DNA from: CAZDKK01 sp964603725
GTDB lineage: Bacteria > Eisenbacteria > RBG-16-71-46 > CAIMUX01 > WJJG01
DNA: 64,000 nucleotides
Assembly (NCBI GenBank): GCA_964603725.1
Contig: CAZRWW010000021.1
Coordinates: 5,811-69,810 of the forward strand
Direction of reading: 5' to 3'
Part shown: in pieces, positions 53,474-62,393 of the stretch
How the letters are laid out: each line of letters starts with the position of its first letter
How positions within the stretch are numbered: position 1 is the stretch's first letter
Translations under genes and position numbers: made by a program
Notes under the pieces: model-generated
What the model saw: the letters and a program-made list of their open reading frames with translations, nothing else
Told to the model about the DNA's origin: nothing
The model's database searches: none

Positions 53474-53689
53474 GCCCTTTCCCTCCCTCACATGAGAGTG
53501 CCTACCGCGAAGGAACTCTATACTCGCCGCTAGCGCCCCTTTGCGGCGCCACTTCCTTCTCCTGCTCGTGTCCACCACCATCCTCCTTGGGAATTCCTCG
53601 TTCATACCGCTTGGACTATCCACCGCCTTGCTCCCTGGGAATCCCCATTGCAGCGGGTGGAGAATCGACGAAACCTTCTTAAAAACCAT

Positions 53690-53929
53690 CTAGGCAAAAT
53701 CCCGTCCCTCCTCGCTCTCGGCAACGACCGGGGCCGCGCCGTGGGGGGATCGAGACTGTGACCAAGACTGCTCCTGGGGGTGAGGCGTGGGAGTGATGCG
53801 TGACCTCGGGCCGGCACTTCCTTCCTCATCCTTGAGCAAGGCGCCGCGAGTCCGAGGCGCCGGCGGGTGAGCACCCGGCCTCGGCCGGCCGGGCTGAATG
53901 ATCCCTTGCGACATCCCTGTTCCGCTCAT
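53690..53929 (-). CDS. possible small protein in the leader of the giant-protein gene
   Basis: A 79-codon frame from an ATG at 53929 with GAAGGGA 3 bases before it, starting about 30 bases after a predicted transcription start. The product is Pro/Arg/Ser-rich (MSGTGMSQGIIQPGRP), has no membrane segment and no family I recognise. It could be a leader ORF, or an accidental frame in GC-rich DNA. Confidence 0.25.
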   Translation of the reverse strand: MSGTGMSQGIIQPGRPRPGAHPPAPRTRGALLKDEEGSAGPRSRITPTPHPQEQSWSQSRSPHGAAPVVAESEEGRDFA

Positions 53930-53967
53930 AATCCCTTCAAAATCCCTAGGGTTACCATTCGGGCGGC

Positions 53968-53996
53968 ACTATTGCAGAGGTGCCGGATTCTGTCAA
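53968..53996 (-). promoter_or_regulatory. proximal promoter of the giant-protein operon
   Basis: TTGACA (perfect -35), 17 bases, AATAGT on the minus strand. The predicted transcript has a leader of about 490 bases before the giant gene's ATG. Confidence 0.6.
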
Positions 53997-54108
53997 CGCA
54001 AAATCCGCCAGGTTCCGTGCACCTCGCAAACCAGACCTCGGCTTCGCGCCGCGCCTCCCTTGCAACCCCAGAGTGTCGGGCCCTTTGGCCTCACAAAAAA
54101 GCGCGCCC

Positions 54109-54137
54109 ACCCTAGCATGATGCCCGCGATCTGTCAA
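54109..54137 (-). promoter_or_regulatory. distal promoter upstream of the giant-protein operon
   Basis: TTGACA, 17 bases, TAGGGT on the minus strand, 141 bases upstream of the proximal promoter. The -10 box resembles the TAGGCT of the tRNA-Leu promoter in this window. It may also drive a short RNA, since nothing is encoded in the first 190 bases. Confidence 0.6.
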
Positions 54138-54296
54138 CGCCGGGCGCAACTCGGCGCGCTCCGACAGTGCAGGCTTCGACTGCCTCGCTCGACATCCTTA
54201 TCCTTTTCGACTTTGCGGCCCACAGGCTGCAAAGAGCCCTCGGCCGCCCGCCGGCTCCGGGGCCGCCGCCGCGAGGCCGGCCGGCCCGGGGCCGCT

Positions 54297-54369
54297 TGAG
54301 CCGCCTGGGAATCGAACCCAGGACCCTCGGCTTAAAAGGCCGATGCTCTACCGACTGAGCTAGCGGCTC
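54297..54369 (-). tRNA. tRNA-Lys (anticodon TTT)
   Basis: A 73-base cloverleaf on the minus strand: acceptor GAGCCGC/GCGGCTC, D arm GCTC-AGTCGGTA-GAGC, anticodon arm TCGGC-CTTTTAA-GCCGA with anticodon TTT, T arm CTGGG-TTCGATT-CCCAG and discriminator A. The CCA end is not encoded. Confidence 0.97.
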
Positions 54370-54462
54370 GAGGAGCTCCGCTGAACGGACCGCCGCCGCC
54401 CCCGGTCGGCAGGGTCGTCCCGCCTCCGGGTCAGGGGCACACGGTCGGGAAAACCCTGAACC

Positions 54463-54486
54463 ATACTACATTGGGCCGCTCGGCCG

Positions 54487-54490
<4 letters not shown>
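54463..54490 (-). promoter_or_regulatory. candidate tRNA-Lys promoter
   Basis: TTGACG, 16 bases, TAGTAT on the minus strand, overlapping the purA stop codon; the tRNA starts 94 bases downstream. Confidence 0.4.
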
Positions 54491-55716
<1,226 letters not shown>

Positions 55717-55806
55717 CGCTCCCAGCACTCCCTGCTCTGCCCAGGCGGTCCGGAACGCCCCGGGTTTCTCGTTCGCGCGGCCCGCGCCGGCACGGGTCAA
55801 ACAGTC

Positions 55807-55835
55807 AACATACCCCGAACGGGCTGCGGTTCCAA
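55807..55835 (-). promoter_or_regulatory. candidate purA promoter
   Basis: TTGGAA, 17 bases, TATGTT on the minus strand, in the 228-base gap between lon and purA; the start would lie about 85 bases before the purA ATG. Confidence 0.4.
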
Positions 55836-55944
55836 GCGGAATGGAGTCCGAGCCGGCTGGTGGTGACGCGCCAAGGTCCGAGCAGCCCCCGGGATCGAAA
55901 GGAGATGTGCCCCGGTCCGGCGGTTCCCGGAGCAGCGCGGGGCC

Positions 55945-58524
55945 TCAGGCCGCCAGGGGGGGCGCGGCCGGATCGGTCGCGGCGGGCCGGGGCCCGGGGA
56001 GGTCGCCGACCTCCCGCCGGGATCCGAGGAGGTCCACCCCCTCCCGCCTCGATCCGGGCAGGTCCGTTGCGTCCCGCCGTGCTCCGGGCTGGGTCACCAG
56101 ACCGTGGGCCAGCACGTCGTCGACCGTCTCGAGGGTCTCGATGGTCAGACCGGCGAGCAGATCCGCCGGCAGTTCGGCCAGGTGCTCCTGGTTGCCCTTG
56201 GGCAGGGCCACCGTGCCAATACCGACGCGCCGGGCGGCGACGAGCTTCTCCCCTATCCCTCCGACGGGCAGGACGTGGCCGCGCAGCGTGATCTCGCCGG
56301 TCAGGGCCACGCCCAGGCGCGTGGGGATGCCGGTCAGGGCGGAGGCCATTGCCAGGGCCAGCGTGACCCCGGCCGAGGGCCCGTCCTTGGGCACCGCTCC
56401 CTCGGGAACATGAACGTGGATGTCGACGTGGCGGTAGAAGCTCCTCTGCAGGCCCAGGGGTTCCCACCGCGAGCGCAGGTACGAAAGCGCGGCCTGGGCC
56501 GACTCCCGCATGGTCTCCCCGAGCTGGCCGGTGAGCAGCAGCGTCCCGCGCCCGGGCAGGACCCCGACCTCCACGTTGAGCACCTCCCCGCCGGCCGATG
56601 TCCAGGCCAGCCCGGTGGCGACCCCCACGCGCGAGGAGCGCTCGAACTTCAGGTCCTCGTGGCGCACCGGCCCCAGCAGCCCGCGCAGCTCGGCCGGCCC
56701 GATCTCGAGCCCGAGCGGCGCCCGCGGCCCGGCGCCCGCGCGCCGGGCGCCGAGGACCGGATCGCGGCCGCCGGCCTTGACCTTGGCGGCGCGCCGGCAG
56801 ATGCGGGCAACCTCGCGCTCCAGGTTGCGCACGCCCGCCTCGCGCGTGTAATCGCGAATGAGCTGCGTGAGGGTGGGATCCGCAATGGCCACGTCCCCGT
56901 CGACCAGGCCGTTGGCCTTGCGCTGGCGGGGCAGCAGAAAGCGCCCGGCGATCTGGACCTTCTCGCTCTCCAGGTATCCCGGGATGCGGATCACCTCCAT
57001 CCGGTCGCGCAGCGGCTCGGGAATGGCGTGCAGGGTGTTGGCGGTCGTGATGAAGAGCACCTGGGACAGATCGTAGTCGACCTCCAGGTAGTGGTCGCTG
57101 AAGGCCACGTTCTGTTCGGGATCGAGCACCTCGAGCAGCGCCGCGGCCGGATCGCCGCGGTGGTCGCTGCCCATCTTGTCGACCTCGTCGAGCATCAGCA
57201 CCGGGTTGATCGTCCCGGCCCGGCGCATGGCTTGTACAATGCGTCCCGGCAGGCTGCCGATGTAGGTGCGCCGGTGGCCGCGGATCTCCGACTCGTCGCG
57301 GATCCCGCCCAGGCTCATGCGCACGAAGCGGCGGCCGATGGCGCGCGCGATGCTGCGGCCCAGCGAGGTCTTGCCCACGCCGGGCGGTCCGGTGAGACAC
57401 AGGATCGGGCCGCGCACCTCGCGCGAGAGCTTGATCACCGAGATCTGCTCCAGGACCCGCTCCTTGACCTTGCGCAGGCCGTAGTGGTCCTCGTCGAGGA
57501 TGCGCTCGACGCGCTCGAGGTCGGTCCGGTCGCGCGTGCGCTCGTGCCAGGGCAGGTGGATCAACCAGTCGAGGTAGGTGCGACAGACGGTCGCCTCGGG
57601 CGAGATCACCGCCATCTTGGCCAGGCGGTCCAGCTCCCGATAGGCGCGCTCCTCGACCGCCTTGGGGCAGCGGGCCTGCTCGATCGCCGCCGCCAGCTCC
57701 TCGATCTCGTCGCCGATCTCCCCCTGCGCGGCGCCGGCGGCGGTCTCTGCGCCCGCATCTCCGAAGAGCGGGTCGCGGGGACGCATCCGGCCTCGGGCGG
57801 TCATCCGCTGGGCCCGGTCCTGATCGGCCAGCTCACTGAGCTGGGCGGCCAGCAAGCGCTGGAGCGCCCGCAGGCGCTCGGTGGTCGTGCGCATCTCGAG
57901 CAGGCGCTGCTTGTCGGCCACGTCGAGCTGCGTGTGCACGGGAATGCGGCAGGAGAGGATCCGGGGGTCCTCGACCGCCCGCATGGCCAGCGCCACCTCG
58001 GGCGGCACCCGCCGGTTCAACTCGACATACCGCTCGAAGGCGGAGCGGACGCTGGCGGTGAGCGCCGCCAGCTCGTCGTCGGCAGCCACCGGCCCCTCGT
58101 TGTCCGCAACCACGGTCGCCCGCGGGAAGGCCGCGCCGGGCTCGCAGCCGGCCAGGCGGGCCCGGGCCAGCCCCTCGATCAGGATGCGCATCGTGCCGTC
58201 GGGCAGCCGGAAGAGCTGTAGGACGCGGGCCACGGTGCCCACCGCGTGCAGGTCGCGCTCGAGCGGGTGGGAGGTCTCGGGCTTCAGTTGGGTGACCGCG
58301 AAGAGGAGCTTCTGCTCGCTGCTCGCGGCCTCCTCCAGGGCCGCCACCGACCCCGGGCGCCCGACGAAGAGCGGCAGCCGCGCATAGGGGAACACCACCA
58401 CGTCGCGCAGCGGCAGCAGCGGGAGCGACGCGGGAACGTCGAGCACCTCGGCGCTGTCCCAGATCGTGATGCGGAAGCGGGGGTCCGGCCCCCCGCCGGG
58501 GCTAGGCTTCCTTCTTGGACTCAC
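55945..58524 (-). CDS. lon: ATP-dependent protease La (Lon)
   Basis: Cytoplasmic AAA+ serine protease for damaged and regulatory proteins. N-terminal substrate domain from LPLLPLRDVVVFP, AAA+ module with Walker A GPPGVGKTS near residue 382 and Walker B VLMLDEVDKM, and the protease domain with PKDGPSAGV (Ser near 717) and GEKLVAARR (Lys near 759); the 42-residue Ser-Lys spacing is normal. The start is unsure: GTG 58524 overlaps clpX by 23 bases (859 residues), GTG 58446 would give 833. The last 45 residues are a Pro/Arg/Gly tail made of three imperfect repeats (LPGSRRE, LLGSRRE, LPGPRPA) not usual in Lon. Confidence 0.95.
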   Translation of the reverse strand: MSPRRKPSPGGGPDPRFRITIWDSAEVLDVPASLPLLPLRDVVVFPYARLPLFVGRPGSVAALEEAASSEQKLLFAVTQLKPETSHPLERDLHAVGTVARVLQLFRLPDGTMRILIEGLARARLAGCEPGAAFPRATVVADNEGPVAADDELAALTASVRSAFERYVELNRRVPPEVALAMRAVEDPRILSCRIPVHTQLDVADKQRLLEMRTTTERLRALQRLLAAQLSELADQDRAQRMTARGRMRPRDPLFGDAGAETAAGAAQGEIGDEIEELAAAIEQARCPKAVEERAYRELDRLAKMAVISPEATVCRTYLDWLIHLPWHERTRDRTDLERVERILDEDHYGLRKVKERVLEQISVIKLSREVRGPILCLTGPPGVGKTSLGRSIARAIGRRFVRMSLGGIRDESEIRGHRRTYIGSLPGRIVQAMRRAGTINPVLMLDEVDKMGSDHRGDPAAALLEVLDPEQNVAFSDHYLEVDYDLSQVLFITTANTLHAIPEPLRDRMEVIRIPGYLESEKVQIAGRFLLPRQRKANGLVDGDVAIADPTLTQLIRDYTREAGVRNLEREVARICRRAAKVKAGGRDPVLGARRAGAGPRAPLGLEIGPAELRGLLGPVRHEDLKFERSSRVGVATGLAWTSAGGEVLNVEVGVLPGRGTLLLTGQLGETMRESAQAALSYLRSRWEPLGLQRSFYRHVDIHVHVPEGAVPKDGPSAGVTLALAMASALTGIPTRLGVALTGEITLRGHVLPVGGIGEKLVAARRVGIGTVALPKGNQEHLAELPADLLAGLTIETLETVDDVLAHGLVTQPGARRDATDLPGSRREGVDLLGSRREVGDLPGPRPAATDPAAPPLAA

Positions 58525-59767
58525 GGTAGTGGATTTCCGGGGGCGTGCCCTTCGTGACGACGTCTTCCGTGACAATACAGGCCTCGGCCCCCTTCCACGA
58601 GGGGAGGTCGTACATGATATTGAGCATCGAGTCTTCCAGCACCGAGCGCAGGCCCCGGGCGCCGGCCTTGCGCTGCGCCGCGATGTGGGCCACGGCCGCC
58701 AGGGCCGCGCTGGTAAACTCGAGGCGCACATCCTCCATCTCGAAGAACTTCTGGTACTGGCGGGTGATGGCGTTCTTGGGCTTGGTCAGCACTTCGACCA
58801 GGGCCGCCTCATCCAGCTCGCTCAGCGTCACGACCACCGGCAGGCGGCCGACCAGCTCGGGAATGATCCCGTAGCGCAAGAGGTCGGTGTTCTCGATCCG
58901 CGCGTAGAGCTCGCTCGTCTCGAGGCTCTTGGTGCTGCGGGCCTCCGCCCCGAACCCGATGCTCTTCTTGCCGATGCGGTTGGCGACGATCCGGTCGATG
59001 CCCTCGAACGCCCCGCCGCAGATGAAGAGGATGTTCTTGGAGTTGATCTCGATGTACTTCTGCTGGGGATGCTTGCGCCCGCCCTGCGGCGGGACGTTGG
59101 CCACGGTCCCCTCCAGGATCTTCAGGAGCGCCTGCTGCACGCCCTCGCCCGAGACGTCGCGCGTGATCGACGGGTTCTCGCTCTTGCGGGCGATCTTGTC
59201 GATCTCGTCGACGTAGATGATGCCGCGCTCGGCGGCCTGGACGTTGTAGTCGGCCGCCTGGAGCAGCCGCAGCAGGATGTTCTCGACGTCCTCGCCCACG
59301 TACCCGGCCTCGGTGAGCGTGGTCGCGTCGGCGATGGCAAAGGGCACGTTGAGGAACTTCGAGAGGGTGCGCGCCAGCAAGGTCTTGCCGCATCCCGTCG
59401 GGCCGACCAGCAGGATGTTGCCCTTCTCGAGCTCCACGTCGTCGTGCGCCGTGGGGGGATTGAACACGCGCTTGAAGTGATTGTACACGGCCACCGAGAG
59501 AACCCGCTTGGCCCGGTTCTGCCCGATCACGTAGTCGTCCAGGATGGCGTGGATCTCGTGGGGCTTGGGCACCTCGGCGCGGCCGGTCAGCGGCGCGTGG
59601 GAGGCCTCGCCCTCGAGGATCTCGTTGCAGAGCTTGACGCACTCGCTGCAGATGTACACACCGGGGCCGGAGATCAGGCGCGCCACCTCGTCCTGTCCGC
59701 GCCCGCAGAACGAGCAGCGGATGGGCTGCGGGGTACCCGTCCCGCCTCCCCCGGTTCGCTTCTTCAT
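58502..59767 (-). CDS. clpX: ClpXP protease ATPase subunit ClpX
   Basis: AAA+ unfoldase that feeds substrates to ClpP; 421 residues, canonical. ATG 59767, with AAGGAGA upstream. Zinc-binding domain with Cys18, Cys21, Cys40 and Cys43 (CSFC, CSEC), Walker A GPTGCGKT near residue 121, Walker B IIYVDEIDKI, sensor/pore segments GYVGEDVENIL and the ClpP-binding loop region (IGFG in KKSIGFGAEARS). Comes 116 bases after clpP and overlaps the likely lon start. Confidence 0.98.
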   Translation of the reverse strand: MKKRTGGGGTGTPQPIRCSFCGRGQDEVARLISGPGVYICSECVKLCNEILEGEASHAPLTGRAEVPKPHEIHAILDDYVIGQNRAKRVLSVAVYNHFKRVFNPPTAHDDVELEKGNILLVGPTGCGKTLLARTLSKFLNVPFAIADATTLTEAGYVGEDVENILLRLLQAADYNVQAAERGIIYVDEIDKIARKSENPSITRDVSGEGVQQALLKILEGTVANVPPQGGRKHPQQKYIEINSKNILFICGGAFEGIDRIVANRIGKKSIGFGAEARSTKSLETSELYARIENTDLLRYGIIPELVGRLPVVVTLSELDEAALVEVLTKPKNAITRQYQKFFEMEDVRLEFTSAALAAVAHIAAQRKAGARGLRSVLEDSMLNIMYDLPSWKGAEACIVTEDVVTKGTPPEIHYRESKKEA

Positions 59768-59837
59768 GATGTCTCCTTCGCGGCGCGCAAGTCATTGACT
59801 GCTTTTTCGTACCGTCCGCTCTCGCCGGTTGGGCGCC

Positions 59838-59859
59838 CAGCCGCGGGCGCCCGTGGCTG
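59838..59859. other. inverted repeat between clpP and clpX
   Basis: CAGCC-CGGG and CCCG-GGCTG arms form a compact hairpin in the 116-base gap between the two genes, without a following T run. It could trim read-through or mark an mRNA end; it is not a convincing terminator. Confidence 0.4.
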
Positions 59860-59883
59860 GCCTCATCCACCTATCGGCGGCGG

Positions 59884-60660
59884 CTACTTCTTCTTGATGA
59901 TCACCTCGTCGACCAGGCCGTACTCCTGCGCCTCCGCCGCCGACATGAAGTAGTTGCGGTCCGTGTCGCGGCGGATCTTCTCGATCTGCTGGCCGGTGTG
60001 CAGGGCCAGGATCTCGTTGAGCTTCTCGCGCAGCGTCAGGATCTCGCGGGTCAGGATCTCCATGTCGGTCGCCTGCCCGCGGCTGCCGCCCATCGGCTGG
60101 TGGATCATGATGCGCGAGTGCGGCAGCGCGCTGCGCTTGCCCTTCTCTCCGGCCGCCAGCAGCAGCGCGCCCATGCTGGCCGCCTGTCCCATGCAGATCG
60201 TGGCGACGTCGGGCTTGATGAACTGCATCGTGTCGTACATGGCCAGCCCGGCCGAGACGATGCCGCCGGGCGAGTGGATGTACAGATGGACGTCCCGATC
60301 GGGGTCCTCCGCCTCGAGGAACAGGAGCTGGGCGATGACCAGATTGGCGGTGATGTCGTCGATCACCGAGCCGACGAAGATGATCCGGTCGCGCAGCAGA
60401 CGCGAGAAGATGTCGTAGGCCCGCTCGCCCCGGCTCGACTGCTCCACGACGATCGGGACCAGCGAGGCCAGGGCCCGGCGCTCCCGGTCGCTCTGGGGCG
60501 CGAAGGCCCCGGGCGTCCAGCCCGCCGCATCGCGGTCCGCGGCCGGCCGGGCCGCGGCGGCCGCGGCGATGCCGGATACGCTGCTCGGGCTCCATCCGCC
60601 CAGGCTCCAGAACCCTGCCTGCCCCGCGGCGTCCGCCGGATCCATCGGCTTCTCAGTCAT
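59884..60660 (-). CDS. clpP: ClpP protease proteolytic subunit with N-terminal extension
   Basis: Barrel-forming serine protease; 258 residues. The catalytic triad is Ser161 (GQAASMG), His186 (MIHQP) and Asp235 (TDRNYF), spaced exactly as in E. coli (25 and 49 residues). The usual N-terminus (LVPIVVEQSSRGERAYDIFS) begins only at about residue 67, so the ATG at 60660 adds some 65 Ala/Pro-rich residues. There is no standard start codon close to the conserved part, so the extension seems real; it may be a propeptide. Lies between tig and clpX. Confidence 0.95.
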   Translation of the reverse strand: MTEKPMDPADAAGQAGFWSLGGWSPSSVSGIAAAAAARPAADRDAAGWTPGAFAPQSDRERRALASLVPIVVEQSSRGERAYDIFSRLLRDRIIFVGSVIDDITANLVIAQLLFLEAEDPDRDVHLYIHSPGGIVSAGLAMYDTMQFIKPDVATICMGQAASMGALLLAAGEKGKRSALPHSRIMIHQPMGGSRGQATDMEILTREILTLREKLNEILALHTGQQIEKIRRDTDRNYFMSAAEAQEYGLVDEVIIKKK

Positions 60661-60695
60661 CCGCTGACTCCTTCCCTCCGCTGCTGCCGGGCGGC

Positions 60696-61979
60696 TTACT
60701 GCCCGGACGGTTGCGCGCCCACCCGGGAGGGCACGCTCACCTCGCGAACCTTGATCTTCCGGCCCAGGGCCTCGAACACCCGGCGCTCGAACATGAAGTC
60801 GCGGAACCGGTCCAGGTCGGCGATCTCGCCGCGCACCTCCTCGACCTTCCGGCCCTCCTGCTGCGCCAGGCGGGCGATCTCGGCCTCGACCTCCTCCTGC
60901 GTGACCTTGATTCCCTCGCGCTCGGCCACCTTCGCGAGCACCAGCTCGCGCCGGTGGGCCCGCTCGATGTGCGGGCGGTAGACCCGCTCGAGCTCGGCCG
61001 GGTCGACCGCCTGGCCATCCTCGCGGTGGCGCTGGGCCAGCCGGTCGAGCGCCGAGTGGACCGACGCCTGCGGCAAGTCGAAGGAGTTCTCGTGGATCAG
61101 GCGATCCACGATCGCCTGCTCGAGCCGCTCCCGGGCCGCCAGCCGCTTCTCCGACTCGAGCCGCAGCCGAACCTTGGCCCGCAGGCCCTCGAGGTCCAAG
61201 TCCCCTTCGAGCTTCCGTGCAAACTCATCGTCCAGCGCAGGGAGGTTCTTCTCGCGAATCTGTGTGACCGTCATCCGATAGCGGCGGGTCTGGCCCCGCA
61301 GTTCGGCGTTGCCGAAGTCCTCCGGGTAGGCGACCGACAGATCCCTGACCTCGGCCTTGGCCACGCCCTCCACCGCCGCCCGGAACTCGGGCAGCAGATT
61401 GGGCGCCCCGACCTCGATCGTGGCGGCCTCCTTCTCGGCGCCGTCGGCGGGCTCGCCCTCGGCGCTCAGGCTCTGGAGCTCGACGTCGACCAGATCGCCG
61501 GTCCTGGCTGGTCGGTCGACGGGCTCAAGGTCCGCCAGGCGCTCGCGCAACCACTCCAGGTACTGGCTGACCTCGGGGTCGGAGACTTCCTCGACCAGCC
61601 GGTCGACCTCCAGGTCCTCGTAGGGCCTGAGCTCGAACTCGGGCCAGATCTCGACCTCGACGCTGAAGGAAAGGGGCTCGTTGGGGCGATACCGCAGGCG
61701 CGACAGCTTGCCCGGCCCGGCGGGGTGCAGCTTGTGCTCCTCCAGCGCTTCCTCGATCTTGTGCGGCACCAGCTCCTGGTAGACCGCCCGCTCGATCTCG
61801 TCCTGGAAGCGGCCCAGGATGACGCTCGCCGGCGCCTTGCCCGGCCGGAAACCCGGGATCGCGTAGCGGCGGCGATAGGCATCCACCAATCCGTCGATGA
61901 ACTCCCTGACCTCGGCGACCTCCAGGTTGATGTCGACCGCCCGCCTCAGGCCTTCCAGCGCGCGCACTTCGGCTTTCAA
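60696..61979 (-). CDS. tig: trigger factor (TTG start)
   Basis: Ribosome-bound chaperone and prolyl isomerase; 427 residues. The TTG at 61979 has GGAGG four bases upstream and gives LKAEVRALEGLRRAVDINL, the normal start. The frame is open further up to 62141, but that part is a translated tRNA-Leu gene. N-terminal ribosome-binding domain with IPGFRPGKAPASVI, FKBP-type domain (ARTGDLVDVELQSL to YPEDFGNAELRG, about residues 150-245), and a helical C-terminal chaperone part. First gene of tig-clpP-clpX-lon. Confidence 0.94.
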   Translation of the reverse strand: MKAEVRALEGLRRAVDINLEVAEVREFIDGLVDAYRRRYAIPGFRPGKAPASVILGRFQDEIERAVYQELVPHKIEEALEEHKLHPAGPGKLSRLRYRPNEPLSFSVEVEIWPEFELRPYEDLEVDRLVEEVSDPEVSQYLEWLRERLADLEPVDRPARTGDLVDVELQSLSAEGEPADGAEKEAATIEVGAPNLLPEFRAAVEGVAKAEVRDLSVAYPEDFGNAELRGQTRRYRMTVTQIREKNLPALDDEFARKLEGDLDLEGLRAKVRLRLESEKRLAARERLEQAIVDRLIHENSFDLPQASVHSALDRLAQRHREDGQAVDPAELERVYRPHIERAHRRELVLAKVAEREGIKVTQEEVEAEIARLAQQEGRKVEEVRGEIADLDRFRDFMFERRVFEALGRKIKVREVSVPSRVGAQPSGQ

Positions 61980-62064
61980 GCTTCCTCCCCGGGAACAGAC
62001 CTCCACCGGCCCGCCCCCCGGCGGCTCTGCGTCTCGGCCTCGGGCGGCCGGGACCCGCTGACCT

Positions 62065-62147
<83 letters not shown>

Positions 62148-62170
62148 CCATGGCGTTATGGAGCCACAGT

Positions 62171-62199
62171 AGCCTAGGGGTTGCCCTCCCCCCTGTCAA
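62171..62199 (-). promoter_or_regulatory. tRNA-Leu/tig promoter
   Basis: TTGACA, 17 bases, TAGGCT on the minus strand; the tRNA begins 24 bases after the -10 box. A strong match in the right place. Confidence 0.7.
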
Positions 62200-62238
62200 T
62201 CGCCGGGCCGGCCGCGCGAACCCGGGCCCCGGGCCCGG

Positions 62239-62341
62239 CGTCCGAGAAGGCGCACGGATGGAGCGCATAAGGAGCGCTTGTCGCGGCGGAAGGGTCTATC
62301 TATAATACCGGCCTTGTATTGGATTCTCCGTCCGAGAAGGC
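62239..62341 (+). repeat. 13-bp direct repeat flanking the carboxylase promoter
   Basis: CGTCCGAGAAGGC occurs at 62239-62251 and again at 62329-62341, 90 bases apart, on either side of the plus-strand promoter. The two copies could be operator half-sites of a regulator of the carboxylase gene. Confidence 0.5.
62278..62306 (+). promoter_or_regulatory. promoter of the acyl-CoA carboxylase gene
   Basis: TTGTCG, 17 bases, TATAAT on the plus strand; perfect -10 box. The start codon lies about 85 bases downstream. It is divergent from the tRNA-Leu/tig promoter. Confidence 0.7.
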
Positions 62342-62393
62342 CCGCGCCCGCGCGGGCGCCCTGAATCGCCAGACAGAGCCAGGAGGACCCGGC

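Larger units (their letters stand above)
53474..54296. other. long leader region of the giant-protein gene
   Basis: An 823-base stretch without a recognisable conserved gene. It holds two candidate promoters firing leftwards (53968-53996 and 54109-54137), one possible small reading frame (53690-53929) and the giant gene's ribosome-binding site. The part from 54230 to 54296, next to the tRNA-Lys 3' end, is G/C-only low-complexity sequence with short inverted repeats and could include the tRNA terminator, though no T run is present. Confidence 0.6.

Noticed and set aside
53474..53689. Upstream in-frame start (ATG 53689) of the giant protein
   Set aside because: The 72 extra residues are basic and unconserved-looking, and they would bury the signal peptide and ribosome-binding site found at 53473.
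54230..54296. Terminator after tRNA-Lys
   Set aside because: Several G/C inverted repeats overlap there but none has a loop and T run that can be defended.
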